From Rosa chinensis (Eukaryota > Streptophyta > Magnoliopsida > Rosales > Rosaceae): a stretch of 64,000 bases of DNA. How positions within the stretch are numbered: position 1 is the stretch's first letter; each line of letters opens with the position of its first letter. Where the stretch lies: the NCBI RefSeq assembly GCF_002994745.2, contig NC_037094.1, positions 66,774,319-66,838,318 on the forward strand, read 5' to 3'. The translations under genes were made by a program, and so were the position numbers. Of the stretch, positions 10,703 through 22,333 are shown one piece after another. The notes under the pieces were generated by a model that had not been told where the DNA came from, made no database searches, and saw only the letters and a list, made by a program, of their open reading frames with translations.

Positions 10703-13636
10703 TCAACCAGAGGCTGTTTTCTTCTGTTGGAATATGACAGCATATACCGGAACCGCCACACCAATGCTGAAGGCAGTGAACACTCCAAGGCTCATCTTCA
10801 AAGCCTGGTGCTTCATCATGTCCAAGTTATACATGTGTTTGGAATGCATGTAGAATGGTTCATCATGGCCATGTCCACCCATCCTCTTCACTCCAGTTGA
10901 ATGGAACCCCCTAGTTGCTGCGAAAACACAATAGCCACTCCTACTTAGTACATACAATGAAAAAGAACAGCATTTAAACTTAAATGAATCAATACATCAT
11001 AGGTTTAAAAGCTCGAGTTTTTAATATATGCAAGGATTCACTGTGGCTTTGAACATTCACTCTCCAATTACAAGGTGGCAGCCTTTGCTTTGGCAATAAG
11101 ACTTTTACCAAAATTATCTATGGGAATGCTTCACAGAGAATGGTTTTCTTTATGCACATTACATCATAATAAATTAAGCATTAGATACAACCCCAAGAAA
11201 CTCACTGATTATAATTTCACCCATCCAATTTGCAGATAAAACACTCGTCCACATTTAGGTAAAGTTGAGCCAGTGCCTAACAATTTATAATTCAGTAAGT
11301 GAGAAATAGTTCATCGGTATGTGGTAAGAAGTATAATGATTTAGGGCAATTCCCTGAATTTTAACATGAGGAAGAACATGTTAACCCTCGATTTTGCCCC
11401 ATAATCACGTATTGGCCGGGTGAAGTTAAGCCCTCACACACACTTTCTCAAAGCGAGAAGCCATTCGGAACGGCCAAAACTGATTTGCAAAACACATAAC
11501 CAGGATGATAGAGATATCTCTAAGACCATATTTGCACAAAAGAAAAGAAAATCACTTTCTTAAAGTGAGAACTCATTTGAAATGGCCAAAGTGGGTGACA
11601 TAAAGAAATGTGTAAGACCTTTCTTCCACATAAGAACAAAGAATACACTCTTACAAAACAGAAAAGAAAGAAATTACTTTCAGTTTTCTGTATGCCCGCG
11701 TGGCAACACGAGCGCCATCAGAGACAGTTCGCTCGGTTCTTTGAAAGGCATAAAAAAGGACAAGCTCTGTGACTGCGTAACCATGGGCTGAGAAGTACAT
11801 GGGGCATGATCGTCTTTTTTCCTTCAAACTCAATTACTATTTGTATACCACATGGCATAATTCATCTAACTGTAAATGCTTTCATCTTAACCAATCCACA
11901 GCAATTCACTCACAATGCCATGAACTAGGATCACTCGACAGCTAGGTCAGATTGGAGAATGTGTATACTGTCAAAGGGTAAATGACCGCAGAACTGATTC
12001 TCTGGTGCAAAATGTTCTTCATTTAGATAATGAAACCATTCCATTACTACCAAATAGACATCATATCTATTACACTATGGACACATTCATACAGAAGTCC
12101 GCAAGGGAAATGCATAATAGCATCACATCCCTACAGTTTCCTATTCATCATATTTTAACATCTGAACTTCAACAATTCAGTTGTATTCTTAGTAGTACAT
12201 CCAGACTTGGTGGATTTTTCACTTAGCAAGTTGAGCCAGTGCCTAAAAATTTCTAATCCAGTAAAAGAGAAATAGTTCATCGGTATGTGGTAAAAAATAT
12301 TAAAATTTAGGGCAATTCCATGAACTTTAACATGAGGAAGAACATGTTAATCCTCGATTCTGGTCCATAATCACGTATTGGCTGGATGAAGTTGAGCCCT
12401 CGCACACACTTTCTCAAAGCGAGAAGCCATTCGGAACGGCCAAAACTGATTTGCAAAAACATAACCAGGATGATAGAGATATCTCTAAGACCATATTTGA
12501 TTAAAAGAAAAGAAAATCACTTTCTTAAAGTGAGAACTCATTTGAAATGGCCAAATTGGGTGACATGAAGATATGTGTAAGACCTTTCTTTCACATAAGA
12601 ACAAAGAATACACTCTTATAAAACAGAAGAGAAAGGAATTACTTTCAGTTTTCTGTATGCCCGCATGGGAACACGAGTGACATCAAGGCAGTTCACTCAG
12701 TTCTTTAAAAGGCATAAAAAAGGAGAAGCCGTGTGACTGTGTAAACATGGGCAGAGAAATACATGTGGCATGGTCATCTTTTTTCTTTCAAATTCGATTA
12801 CTATTATATACTACATGGCATAATTCATCTAACTGTGAATGCTTTCATCTTAACCAATCCACAGCAAGTCACTCACAATGCCATGCCACCTTTTTTCTTT
12901 CGAATTCGATTACTATTTATATACTACATGGCATAATTCATCTAACTGTGAATGCTTTCATCTTAACCAATCCACAGCAATTCACTCACAATGCCATTTC
13001 AAGTTCAATTACTATTTATATACTACATGGCATAATTCATCTAACTGTGAATGCTTTCATCTTAACCAATCCACAGCAATTCACTCACAATGCCATGAAC
13101 TAGGATCACTCGCCAGCTAGGTCAGATAGGAGAATGTGTACACTGTCAAGGGTAAATGACCGCAGAACTGATTCTCTGGTGCAAAATGCCCTTCATTTAG
13201 ATAATGAAACCATTCCATTACTACCGATTAGACATTATATCTATTATGCTATGGACATTCACGAAAGGAATGCGTAAATAACATCACATCCCTTCAGATT
13301 TCCTATTCATGATATTTTAACATCTGAACTTCAAAATTCAGTTGTGTTGTTAGTAGTACACCCTGGACTCAATTTATTTCATCTATAAGCTTTCACTTAG
13401 CAAGGAAGGTGTAAACAGTACTACTGTAAACACTGCTTACACGGGAAACCATATTCCACTGTTTCTCTAGAGCTTATAAATACTATCACATTATGCAAAC
13501 ACTGGCTATCTAAAATACAGATTGGAAGCAACCAAAATAAGCAACAGATGACATCAAAATAACCTGATTTCGACAACGGTGCTTCTGAAGACATCAAGAC
13601 CTTGGCACAGGTCCTCATCCCACTGCTCAAACTCAT
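10703..13636 (-). CDS. Small mitochondrial inner-membrane protein, possible complex IV subunit
   Basis: Two exons on the minus strand: 13636-13564 (73 nt) and 10917-10703 (215 nt), joined across a 2.6 kb intron with donor gttatt and acceptor ttttcgcag. The split codon makes Ala25 and the product is 95 residues. The first 30 or so residues are Arg/Ser/Ala-rich with no acidic cluster, as in a mitochondrial presequence. A GGHGHDEPFYMHSKHMYNL block follows. One membrane helix (about 66-86, with GVFTAFSIGVAVPVYAVIF) leads to a basic tail QQKKTASG. I recognise the conserved plant family; from memory its Arabidopsis member was reported with cytochrome c oxidase, and the helix resembles COX7c, but that role is unproven. 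A CT-rich 5' untranslated exon may lie near 13900-14090. Confidence 0.85.
11262..13404. repeat. Tandem duplication of about 1 kb inside an intron
   Basis: Copy A (11262-12227) and copy B (12228-13404) both begin agttgagccagtgcctaa. They share long stretches, such as gttcatcggtatgtggta, catgaggaagaacatgtt and cattcggaacggccaaaact. Copy B is about 210 bp longer because an internal unit is present three times. The whole duplication lies within the single coding intron of the mitochondrial gene. Confidence 0.9.
12776..13095. repeat. Triplicated unit of about 105 bp within copy B
   Basis: Three consecutive units (about 12776-12888, 12889-12995, 12996-13095) each contain tactacatggcataattcat and ctttcatcttaaccaatcca, ending cactcacaatgccat. 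Copy A has the unit once (about 11815-11922). Confidence 0.9.
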
Positions 13637-13639
13637 GAT

Positions 13640-15420
13640 TGCAAGAACTAAACAATCTCTGCTACTGATAACCTGCTTCACCAGAAACACTCCTTGAATC
13701 AAAAAAAGATAAATAACATCTCCAGAAACCATAATTTCAATAAATTGCAGTCAAAATCTTCGAACCTGAAACTAATCCAATTGATTTTTCTATGAGCAAA
13801 AATAAAATCTCATAGAATAGTCGCCAAAATCAGTTCTAAAAAATTGGCCGAATTAAATGATAAACGTGGACAGATCTATAGGTATAGTCCGATCCACAAC
13901 AGTCATTGAGCTCCGATAATCGAAAACAACAATTACTAAATTTAAACCAAAATCAGCGATTCAATGATTCAATAAAGAAGCGTGAAAACAAGAAGGGAAG
14001 AGCGAAGGGAGAAGAATGTAGAAGAAGAGAGGGGAAATGTTTACCTTGTGGAAATGATGGAACCCTAGAACTCAGCAATGCGTCGAGATGATTCGAGATT
14101 TGGACTTGGGAGTTGGGGGGGTGCAATTAAAGAACCGAACCCCGGTGATTGAATGGGTTGACCGAATTGAAGCCCAATGGGTTTACGGGTTGGGCCTCGT
14201 TGGTAAATCTCTTTCGACCGGGTTCTTTATGCCCCAAATTCATCTTCTGGATGCACGCCAACATAAATTTTTAAAATAATTATCATTTTTAGCAAATTTT
14301 GGGAAGGAAAAAAATTCTCAAATGGTATCTCTATTTTCCGCAATAAGAAAAAAAATAGTATCTCTATAATCGCCAACCGAAAAAAAATGGTACCCGAAAG
14401 AAAGGTTCTTCATATGGATGTTCAAATGGGTGGTAGTTGCATCCATAATTCTTTCTTTTAATATTTTTTGTTAAAAGGAGGTCTTAAAGAGACCTAAAAT
14501 GAAAAGAAAAGCTAAATTATGACAAGTCTAACAAGGGATCTAGGTCTGGAAACTTTACAAAGATCATCAAACAAAAGCAATAGCAGCCTGGGGCGGAGGG
14601 AGTACATCCATATTTCTACTCCAATTGAATACGTGATTCCCACGTGACTCTTTTATTAGACAATATGTTACAGTCATACCTAAAAAAAAAAGACAGTATT
14701 TTACAGAAGAAAAAAAATTTAGATACAAGTTTAACCATTTCATTATATTATATGGTATCATTTTGAGAATTATTCTACTCTTCATAAGTGTGCATGTTTA
14801 TATGTTAAATTTTAGGGGAAATATGGCAGATAGAGATATATTATAGGTATCAATTTGGGGAAAAAATCCCAATACCCTTTTTCATGATACTGCAAGTTGA
14901 AGTAACGAAGTTGTCCTATACAGACTATGTTTTGTACATTAGAATAAGTTGCATTTTTGTGTTTGTTTAGTTAGTTCTATGGGAACAACTTAGTCCCAAA
15001 ATAACAGAATAGCACGATAATTAAGAGAGATATAATTAACACTTAATAAAGGAATAAAGGTTAAGTTGACTAAAAAAAATGCAAGGACATGATTAGCCAG
15101 AGGATTAAATTCCGCCAGTACCATATATGTAATTAGATAAGCTCCAACTAGTAGACTGTGCATGAATCAGTCATGCCATTTGCTACTTTGCTTGGAGTAC
15201 GTTGCATTAATATTAATCTCGCAAATATGTCAAACTTGAGCCTAATTAATCATGTTTGGTCATCCACGCATCGGGGCCAAGTGGAGACTAAATGAATGAA
15301 GTAAATGGGTTGCCATGCTTATAGAGTTATAGGTGTGACCATTGAATCAAGGAAATTAGCACTATTGTTAGTTGACTCATAGAAACTTCATCTTTTCATT
15401 CCTTCCCCAACCACACAACA
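13640..15420. other. Upstream region of the mitochondrial gene and intergenic DNA
   Basis: Near 13900-14090 the minus strand is CT-rich (ctcttcttctacattcttct) and could be 5' untranslated sequence. Beyond 14300 the DNA is AT-rich, with no supported gene and no clear transposon ends. Confidence 0.45.
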
Positions 15421-15439
15421 CCCCCCCCCCCCCCCCCCC
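15421..15439. repeat. Homopolymer of 19 C
   Basis: An uninterrupted run of 19 cytosines followed by accacc. The minus strand is a G-run capable of G-quadruplex formation, and such runs are also prone to sequencing length error. Confidence 0.95.
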
Positions 15440-15572
15440 ACCACTGTTTGCTTGTACTGGTTAGTTAGAAGTAAGTCGTTATCGTGACCAGAAAATGTGT
15501 TACTTGCTATGTCTGATGACTTGGTCAAAATGTTAGTAAGAGGTAATCTACTTCCCCTTTTCTTGTGGTACC

Positions 15573-16414
15573 AACTTGAGTTCATGATCAAGCTAAAAAA
15601 ACCTCCATCTCTTTGGAGAGAGAAAAACTCGGACTGCTTCCTTTGGTCTAGGGTTGAAAATTCTTCTCTTGTCCAGTGGCATTCGGGGTCGGCGCCAGTC
15701 TTGGCTTGTCGATGAGGAGCTGCTGCCGAACAGGTGATGTGTTATAGCCCTTCGACCTTTTAGGATTGTTGGCCTGAGGTGTTCAACAGGGTAGTTGGCG
15801 TTAGTTCTCCAAAACTCTGCGGCGGTACTGGAACGTCTTTCTCCAAGCGGCGACGATGGCACCGTCGAGTTCGTTGGTGGCTAGTATGTGGAGGCTCCGA
15901 ATCGACTTGGAATCTGGTCTGACTGCCATGCTCTGGTCAAGCAGCTTCTCGGTGATGGCATCGTGCTGGGGACAACGATTTCCTCGAGTCATGGTCGCGG
16001 GGTGCACTTGTGGCAAGGGAGGAGTGCGCTTGCGGTGGCGGTTCTGATGGAGGGCAGGTGACGGTCGTGCACAAGGAGGGGATGGAAATTGGGCTGGACC
16101 GGCTGTTTTTGGCCTAGGGTTTTGATATTCCTTTGGGTCTGTTGGGCTCCAAATTAGTTAGATTTTTCTTTCTAAGTTATCCCCTATTTTTTAAGGGACC
16201 TATGCACATTTTTGTTGTTTATGTGCCTATTTACTATGTATGTTCATAGTTCATAGGCTCGTTGAATAAGTGAGCACTGGTTGTCTAATAGGTGGTGCTA
16301 GCATACCACGTCCTCAACTTGTCCTAGGATTGGCAGGGGAAGATATGTATCTGTGTCACTCTGCTTGAGAAGAATGAATGATTTTGGTTAAAAAAAAAAC
16401 TTGAGTTTATGATC
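15573..16414 (+). mobile_element. Retroposed segment with poly(A) and 17-bp target duplications
   Basis: aacttgagttcatgatc (15573-15589) and aacttgagtttatgatc (16398-16414) are direct repeats with one mismatch. The roughly 808-bp insert between them ends in an A-run (about 16390-16399), as expected for LINE-type target-primed insertion. The insert is GC-richer than its surroundings and has short frames on both strands but no reverse transcriptase or endonuclease motif. It is either the 3' end of a 5'-truncated LINE or a retroposed transcript. Confidence 0.75.
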
Positions 16415-16510
16415 TTGAACTTCCTCATCCTATTTTCTTTTTAAATAAAAATATATAGAAGACATAGTTATATACTCGCTTATTATACTTGATAAAATTG
16501 TCAAAGAAAA

Positions 16511-16682
16511 TGTTAGCGTGAGTCATGGTTTGATATTAAGAATAGAATATATTGTAATTATTTCGTAGTATAGAATATATTGTACTTATCTGTTATATTC
16601 TTGTAATCCTCTTTATATACCTCCACTGTGAGATGAATAAAATATAAGACAATTCATTCTCTAAGTCTCGTCTTGTTTAACT
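16511..16682 (+). repeat. 5' LTR of outer Copia
   Basis: 172 bp, TGTTAG to TTAACT, with a TATA-like tctttatatacc inside. Matches 26233-26404 except at three positions. Confidence 0.95.
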
Positions 16683-16694
16683 TGGTATCAGAGC
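16683..16694 (+). other. Primer-binding site, initiator tRNA-Met type
   Basis: tggtatcagagc directly follows the LTR; this is the usual plant Copia site complementary to the 3' end of initiator tRNA-Met. Confidence 0.9.
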
Positions 16695-17269
16695 AAAGAT
16701 CCGAAAAGGACTTTGTCTCTTTCTTTTAGCTTTTTCTCAATCCGAGGAAATAATTGGGTTAAAAGCCAATTTTTCGTCAGGCTCTGAAACGACGTCGTTC
16801 GACGTCCTCTTCATCTTGTTCGCTCGTTCCTCCTGTTCGCTCGGCTTCGTCTTCAGCCAAGAGACCGCCGGTGCTCGTCTCCTCCTGTCCAGGTGACTTC
16901 GTCGTTCATCCAAGGGCGACCGTCCAACCACATCTTCATAGTCAAAGATCGGCGATCTCTTCACACAACCATCAGTTGCTCACCGGCCAAGACCGGCAAT
17001 CTCTTGAATCCCGATCGCCTTCGTCTTCAGCCCAGAATCTCCAAGCCGCTTCCCAGTCGCAGCATCGCCTTGCCCAGACCAGACCCAGCAAGTTACTTTG
17101 GGCACCCACCCAAAGATCGATTCTCCAGATCCTTTTTTTTTCCAGATCGTGATCCTCTTCTTTGCCGCGTTGTGTTCGTCAGCCCTCACACCGGCGTGCC
17201 CAGACGACCCACCTCCGGTCGTCTGCTCTGATCTCCGGCTTAGAACAGCAGTAAGCAAATCTCAACCCA

Positions 17270-17345
17270 GTCGACTCAACTCGGTCAACTCGACCCAGTC
17301 GACTCAACTCGGTGAACTCGACTCAGTCGACTCAACCCGGTCAAC
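17270..17345. repeat. Short tandem repeats cagtcgactcaactcggt in the Copia leader
   Basis: Four or so imperfect copies of cgactcaactcggtcaactc in the untranslated leader of the outer Copia, upstream of its gag ATG. Confidence 0.75.
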
Positions 17346-17974
17346 TCCAACAGGTTTCAAAAAAAAAAAAAAAAGGAAAAGAAGAATCTGTTATTATTTT
17401 GGAGTTGTTTTTCTTTTCTTATTTCCGCTGCATACTTTGGGATTTGTGTGTTTTTTTCTATTGTACTATTGCAATGGGTGGTGATGACAGTCAAAGTTCT
17501 AAGGCCAATGAGGTGCAGAAGGTTGAGGTTTCTGTCAAGAGCTCAGAAGGTGGTTCTTTCGGGGGTACCAAACTTACTGGTACCAATTTCCGAACATGGA
17601 AGAAGATTATGTCAGTTTATCTCCGTGGAATCCACAAAATGGGGCATGTGACTGGAACAATCAAGGCTCCTAGGGAAGATGATGTGGAGGCCTATGCTAA
17701 GTGGGAAGATGATGATGGGTTTGTAATGTCAATTCTATTTCGAGCCATGACTGATGATGTGCTACAGATGGTGGAAGAATGTGAAACTGCTGAGGCGATA
17801 TGGAAGACATTGGGGGATTTGTATACCAACGAGTCTGATTTTATACAGGTTCATGAATTGATGTGTAAAGCTGCTAATATGCAACAGAATGGGCAACCAG
17901 TAGCTGTGTATTTCACCAAGCTGAAGAATGTATGGGCAGAAATTGATCAGAAGCGTCCTTGCAAGATCAAGAAT

Positions 17975-18156
17975 TGTGGAATAGCTGTAAATCTTATGTA
18001 ATTATGATTCTTATTTATTTAGGTTATCATGTAATTATAGGAATGATTGTTTCCTATTAGGGTTAGACTACTCCTCTTATCCTTGTATATATACCCCTTT
18101 GTGGGATGAATAGTATTATTATTGAAAACCCTAAAATCAAAGTATTCTTTTCTACT
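17975..18156 (+). repeat. 5' LTR of inner Copia
   Basis: 182 bp, TGTGGAATAG to TTTTCTACT, with TATA-like gtatatatacc. One mismatch to 22152-22333. Confidence 0.97.
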
Positions 18157-18168
18157 TGGTATCAGAGC
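18157..18168 (+). other. Primer-binding site of inner Copia
   Basis: tggtatcagagc directly after the LTR, initiator tRNA-Met type, identical to that of the outer element. Confidence 0.9.
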
Positions 18169-18198
18169 AGGTTCAATCCTTTGAACTTGCCTGCATCC

Positions 18199-18249
18199 TT
18201 TGAATCCTAAATCCTGAATCCTGAATCCTGAATCCTGAATCCTGAATCC
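18199..18249. repeat. 7-bp tandem repeat cctgaat in leader
   Basis: Five to six copies of cctgaat in the untranslated leader of the inner Copia. An A-run of about 27 bp follows at 18335-18361. Confidence 0.85.
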
Positions 18250-18384
18250 CAAAGCACACCACAAACCGCTGCGTACCACCACCATTAAAATCAAGTCATC
18301 CCTGAATTTTTGAAACCCTAGAAAAACCAAACCTGAAAAAAAAAAAAAAAAAAAAAAAAAAACAAACAAACCCCAAATTCCTCA

Positions 18385-21300
18385 ATGGCCGTTCAACGCA
18401 GACCAGGTCCTCCTCCAGACTTCTCAGGTCCTTCTCCACGCCGTCCTCATGACAAACCAAACCCATACGCAAACAGAAAATGTGTTGTCTGTGGGGAAGT
18501 AGGTCATACCAAGGAGCGGTGCTATGAAGTGATTGGCTACCCTGATTGGTGGGACTTCACCAGGAAAACACGAAAGAATCCGGGCAAGGCGGCTATTGCT
18601 ACTACAGAGGAAGAGCATCTCGACAATGCCTCCGCTAATGTAGCGCAGTCAGGTATGAAGGGTAAGGCTACTTTGAATAATACATGGATAATTGATACAG
18701 GTGCATCTGATCATATGACCAATGACCCTAGTCTTGTGAAAAACCTTAGACGTTCCTCTCAAAATATTGTCTCTACTGCTGATGGTACTCCAACTCCGGT
18801 CACCGGAGAAGGTTCTATTGTTGTATCTGATACCTTAACCCTTGAATCTGTCCTAGTTGTTCCCTCACTAGCTTATAATCTCCTATCTGTTGGTCAGATT
18901 ATTTTAGCACTTGCATGTATTGTGACCTTCTATCCATCTTTCTGTGTGTTTCAAGACATTCTGACTCAGCGGATTCTTGGTTATGGTGTTAGAAGGGGAA
19001 AATTATACTACCTGGATCTGACAGAGACTGGAGAAAACCAGAAGCATCTTTTGGGGCAAGCTAATCAGATTAATGGGGTAGAGAATGCAAAGGAAGCAGT
19101 ATGGTTATGGCATCGCCGTTTAGGTCATCTATCTTTTAGTTATCTTAAGAAGCTGCAACCTCATTTGTTTTCGGTTGTCAGTGATTTGGATTTCCATTGT
19201 GACATTTGTGAACTGGCCAAGAGCCACCGTATTTCATATTCACCAAGTCTTCATAAAAGTCCTGTTCCTTTTATGAAAATTCACTCTGATGTCTGGGGTC
19301 CTGCAAAGATTCCTTCTCTTTCTGGAGCTCGGTATTTTGTAACGTTTATTGATGATTGCACTCGCATGACATGGGTGTCATTTCTGAAGAATAAGAGTGA
19401 TGTATTTGGAATGTTTATCGAATTTCACAAAATGGTGGCAACTCAATATCAACAATCCATCCGAGTGTTTCAGTCTGACAATGGTGGAGAGTTTGTGAAT
19501 GGCCCTATGATTGAGTTTTGCCGGTCACATGGAATTCGTCATCAAACCTCCAATTCTTATACTCCTCAACAGAATGGGTTAGCAGAACGGAAGAACAGGC
19601 AGTTGATGGAAGTTGTTCATGCTTCCTTATTTGGCATGAATGTACCTCGGTCCTATTGGGGAGAAGCAGTAAAATCTGCAGCATATCTTATCAACCGTAC
19701 TCCTTCACGGGTGATTGAGTTTCAGAATCCTCATCAGAAGCTTCATACATTTTTGACCATCCCTTCTATGCCTAATTTGGAGCCCCGGGTGTTTGGGTGC
19801 ACAGCCTATGTTCATATTCCCAAGCCTCAACGCAACAAGCTTGATCCCCGTGCCCGTAAGTGTATCTTTGTTGGTTATGCTGACTTCCAGAAGGGTTATC
19901 GATGTTATGATCCCCTTACTGGCACTTTACATGTCTCTCTTGATGTTGCTTTTCGTGAATCCGAGCCTTATTACTCAGGGGGAGCTTCTCAGTCTTCCCT
20001 TCAGGGGGAGAGAGGTTGTGAAGGGAATCCTCGTTCTATTATTGATTTTGATGTCTTTGAAGACTTGGAAAATTTGGAGGATACATTTGAGGGTAGAAAA
20101 AATTTGGAAACAGAAAATGTAGTTGCCGAACAGAGCATTGTGAATTCCGAAATAGACAATGCGACTGCCGAACGAAGTGTTGCGAATTCCGAAACAGAAA
20201 ATGCGATTGCCAAACAGAGTGTTGTGAATTCCGAAACAGAAAATGTAACTGCCGAACAGAGTGTTGTGAATTCCGAGACAGAAGAGACGACTTTTCTGGA
20301 TAGTTTGAATCAAAATCAAGACATATCTGAAGCTCACACACAAGATATTCCCCCTTCTACATCACCAACTGAAGATCCCGGTCAGAATGATCCACCTCAG
20401 GTACCCCTAAACTTTAATGAATCTTCTGGGTTAGAAAGTGTCGAACCTAGGAAATCACAAAGGGTTACCAAGGGAATTCCTAAGAAACAATATGAACCAG
20501 ATATCAAAGCCAAAGCTAAATACCCTATAGCTAATTTTATGTCTAACCATAGGATTTCTGGGTCACATGAACTTGTTATTGATCAATTATCTACTGTATC
20601 TATTCCTACTAACGTGCAGGATGCATTAACGGATCCAAAATGGACAAAGGCGATGAATGAAGAATTGGAAGCTCTTCAAAAGAATGCAACATGGGAACTA
20701 GTACCTATGCCGGTTGGAAAGAAGACTGTAGGGTGTCGTTGGGTATTTACTGTGAAGCTTAATGCAGATGGAACTATTAATAGATACAAGGCGAGGTTGG
20801 TTGCCAAAGGATACACACAACGTTATGGGATTGATTATGAGGAGACTTTTGCACCTGTGGCAAAGATCAATACTGTTCGGATTCTAATCTCACTTGCAGC
20901 AAACAAAGATTGGCCCTTACACCAGTTTGACGTGAAGAATGCGTTTCTTAATGGGAATTTGGAAGAAGAAGTGTACATGGATGTGCCCCCAGGTGTTAAG
21001 AATTACCCAAGTGAAGTTGGCAAGGTGTGTAAATTGAAGAAGTCTTTGTATGGCCTGAAGCAATCTCCAAGAGCCTGGTTTGGGAGATTTTCAAAGTCCA
21101 TGAGAACCTTTGGGTACAGACAGAGCAATTCTGACCATACCTTGTTTATCAAGCGCAAGAATGGTAAGATTACAGCTCTTATTGTGTATGTTGATGACAT
21201 GATTGTTACAGGGGATGATCCGAAAGAGATGAATGAGTTACAAAAGTATCTGTCAAAGGAGTTTTGAAATGAAGGATCTGGGGCAACTGAAGTATTTTCT

Positions 21301-22144
21301 GGGTATTGAAGTTGCGAGGTCTAAGAAGGGAATTTCACTGTCACAGAAGAAGTATGTTCTTGACTTACTTACTGAAACGGGGATGCTGGACTGCAGTCCA
21401 ATTGAGACACCCATTGAGATGAATCATAGACTTGCCATTTATCCTGATCAAATTCCAACTGATAAAGGAAGGTATCAACGTCTTGTAGGAAGGTTGATTT
21501 ATCTTTCACATACTAGACCTGATATTGCTTATGCTGTGAGTGTTGTCAGTCAGTTTATGCATTGTCCTAGTGAAGAACATATGGATGCAGTTTTTCGGAT
21601 TTTGAGGTATTTGAAGATGGCGCCAGGTAAAGGATTACTGTTTGAGAAAAAGGATGAATTGGAAGTTAGGGGATACACAGATGCAGATTGGGCTGGTGAT
21701 AAAACTGACAGGCGTTCTACGTCTGGGTACTTCACTTTTGTAGGAGGGAACCTTGTCACTTGGCGTAGCAAGAAACAGAAAGTTGTGGCCAGATCAAGTG
21801 CAGAAGCTGAATTTCGAGGTATGGCACATGGAGTCTGTGAAATGTTATGGATTCGTAATGTCCTGAAAGATCTAGGTTACAAGCTTAGACAACCTATGGA
21901 TTTGCATTGTGATAATAAAGCTGCTATTGAGATTGCACATAATCCAGTTCAGCATGATAGGACAAAGCATGTGGAGGTTGACCGTCATTTTATTAAAGAA
22001 AATCTTGACAGAAAGGTTATTCGTTTTCCATTTGTAAACTCAGAAGAGCAGTTAGCTGATGTTCTTATTAAAGGAGTGTCTAGGAAGATATTTGACAGCT
22101 CAGTTGACAAGTTGGGCATGATAGATATCTATGCACCAACTTGA
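18385..22144 (+). pseudogene. pol (Gag-truncated) of inner Copia with one frameshift
   Basis: The ATG at 18385 opens a 960-codon frame that begins only 32 residues before a zinc knuckle (CVVCGEVGHTKERC, residues 33-46). The usual N-terminal Gag domain is absent. Protease follows (D104 in WIIDTGASDHM), then integrase (HRRLGHLS, CDIC, SDVWGP, SDNGGEF), a 14-residue repeat linker (575-630), and reverse transcriptase with YVDDMIVTG. An extra T in gagttttgaaatg near 21263 ends this frame at 21267. The frame from 21233 continues into RNase H (DADWAGD, CDNKAAIEI) and stops at 22144. All catalytic motifs are visible. Confidence 0.92.
20107..20274 (+). repeat. 42-bp coding minisatellite, four copies
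   Basis: Four in-frame 14-residue units resembling ETENVTAEQSVVNS lie between integrase and reverse transcriptase of the inner Copia. Copies differ at a few residues. The outer element has no such array here. Confidence 0.92.
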
Positions 22145-22151
22145 GGGGGAG

Positions 22152-22333
22152 TGTGGAATAGCTGTAAATCTTATGTAATTATGATTCTTATTTATTTAGG
22201 TTATCATGTAATTATAGGAATGATTGTTTCCTATTAGGGTTAGACTACTCCTCTTGTCCTTGTATATATACCCCTTTGTGGGATGAATAGTATTATTATT
22301 GAAAACCCTAAAATCAAAGTATTCTTTTCTACT
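22152..22333 (+). repeat. 3' LTR of inner Copia
   Basis: 182 bp; preceded by the purine tract tgagggggag, followed by target duplication agaat. Confidence 0.97.

Larger units (their letters stand above)
17975..22333 (+). mobile_element. Inner Copia LTR retrotransposon nested in outer gag
   Basis: LTRs of 182 bp at 17975-18156 and 22152-22333 differ at one position (a/g within cctcttRtccttg). The target duplication agaat lies at 17970-17974 and 22334-22338. The initiator-Met primer site tggtatcagagc is at 18157-18168 and the purine tract is near 22141-22151. Total length is 4359 bp. It is related to the outer element, with collinear and clearly similar pol proteins, but it is a different family by LTR. 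One difference in 182 (0.55 percent) against three in 172 (1.7 percent) for the outer LTRs agrees with the nesting order. Confidence 0.97.

Noticed and set aside
12747..13120. Frames with repeated TTWHNSSNCECFHLNQS
   Set aside because: Created by the triplicated intronic unit; it lies within an intron and the unit length is not kept a multiple of three.
15600..16050. Overlapping frames of 63-89 codons on both strands
   Set aside because: They lie in the GC-rich retroposed segment, have no family signature, and no frame is preferred.
16737..17258. Frames of 75-112 codons on both strands near the Copia start
   Set aside because: They fall in the untranslated leader of the outer Copia between its primer site and gag ATG; Arg/Ser-rich by base composition.
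18019..18369. 116-codon minus-strand frame with a Phe run
   Set aside because: It is the reverse complement of the A-run and 7-bp repeats in the inner Copia leader.
19975..20343. Minus-strand frames with repeated FGIHNTLFG-like units
   Set aside because: Antisense shadow of the 42-bp coding minisatellite in the inner Copia pol.
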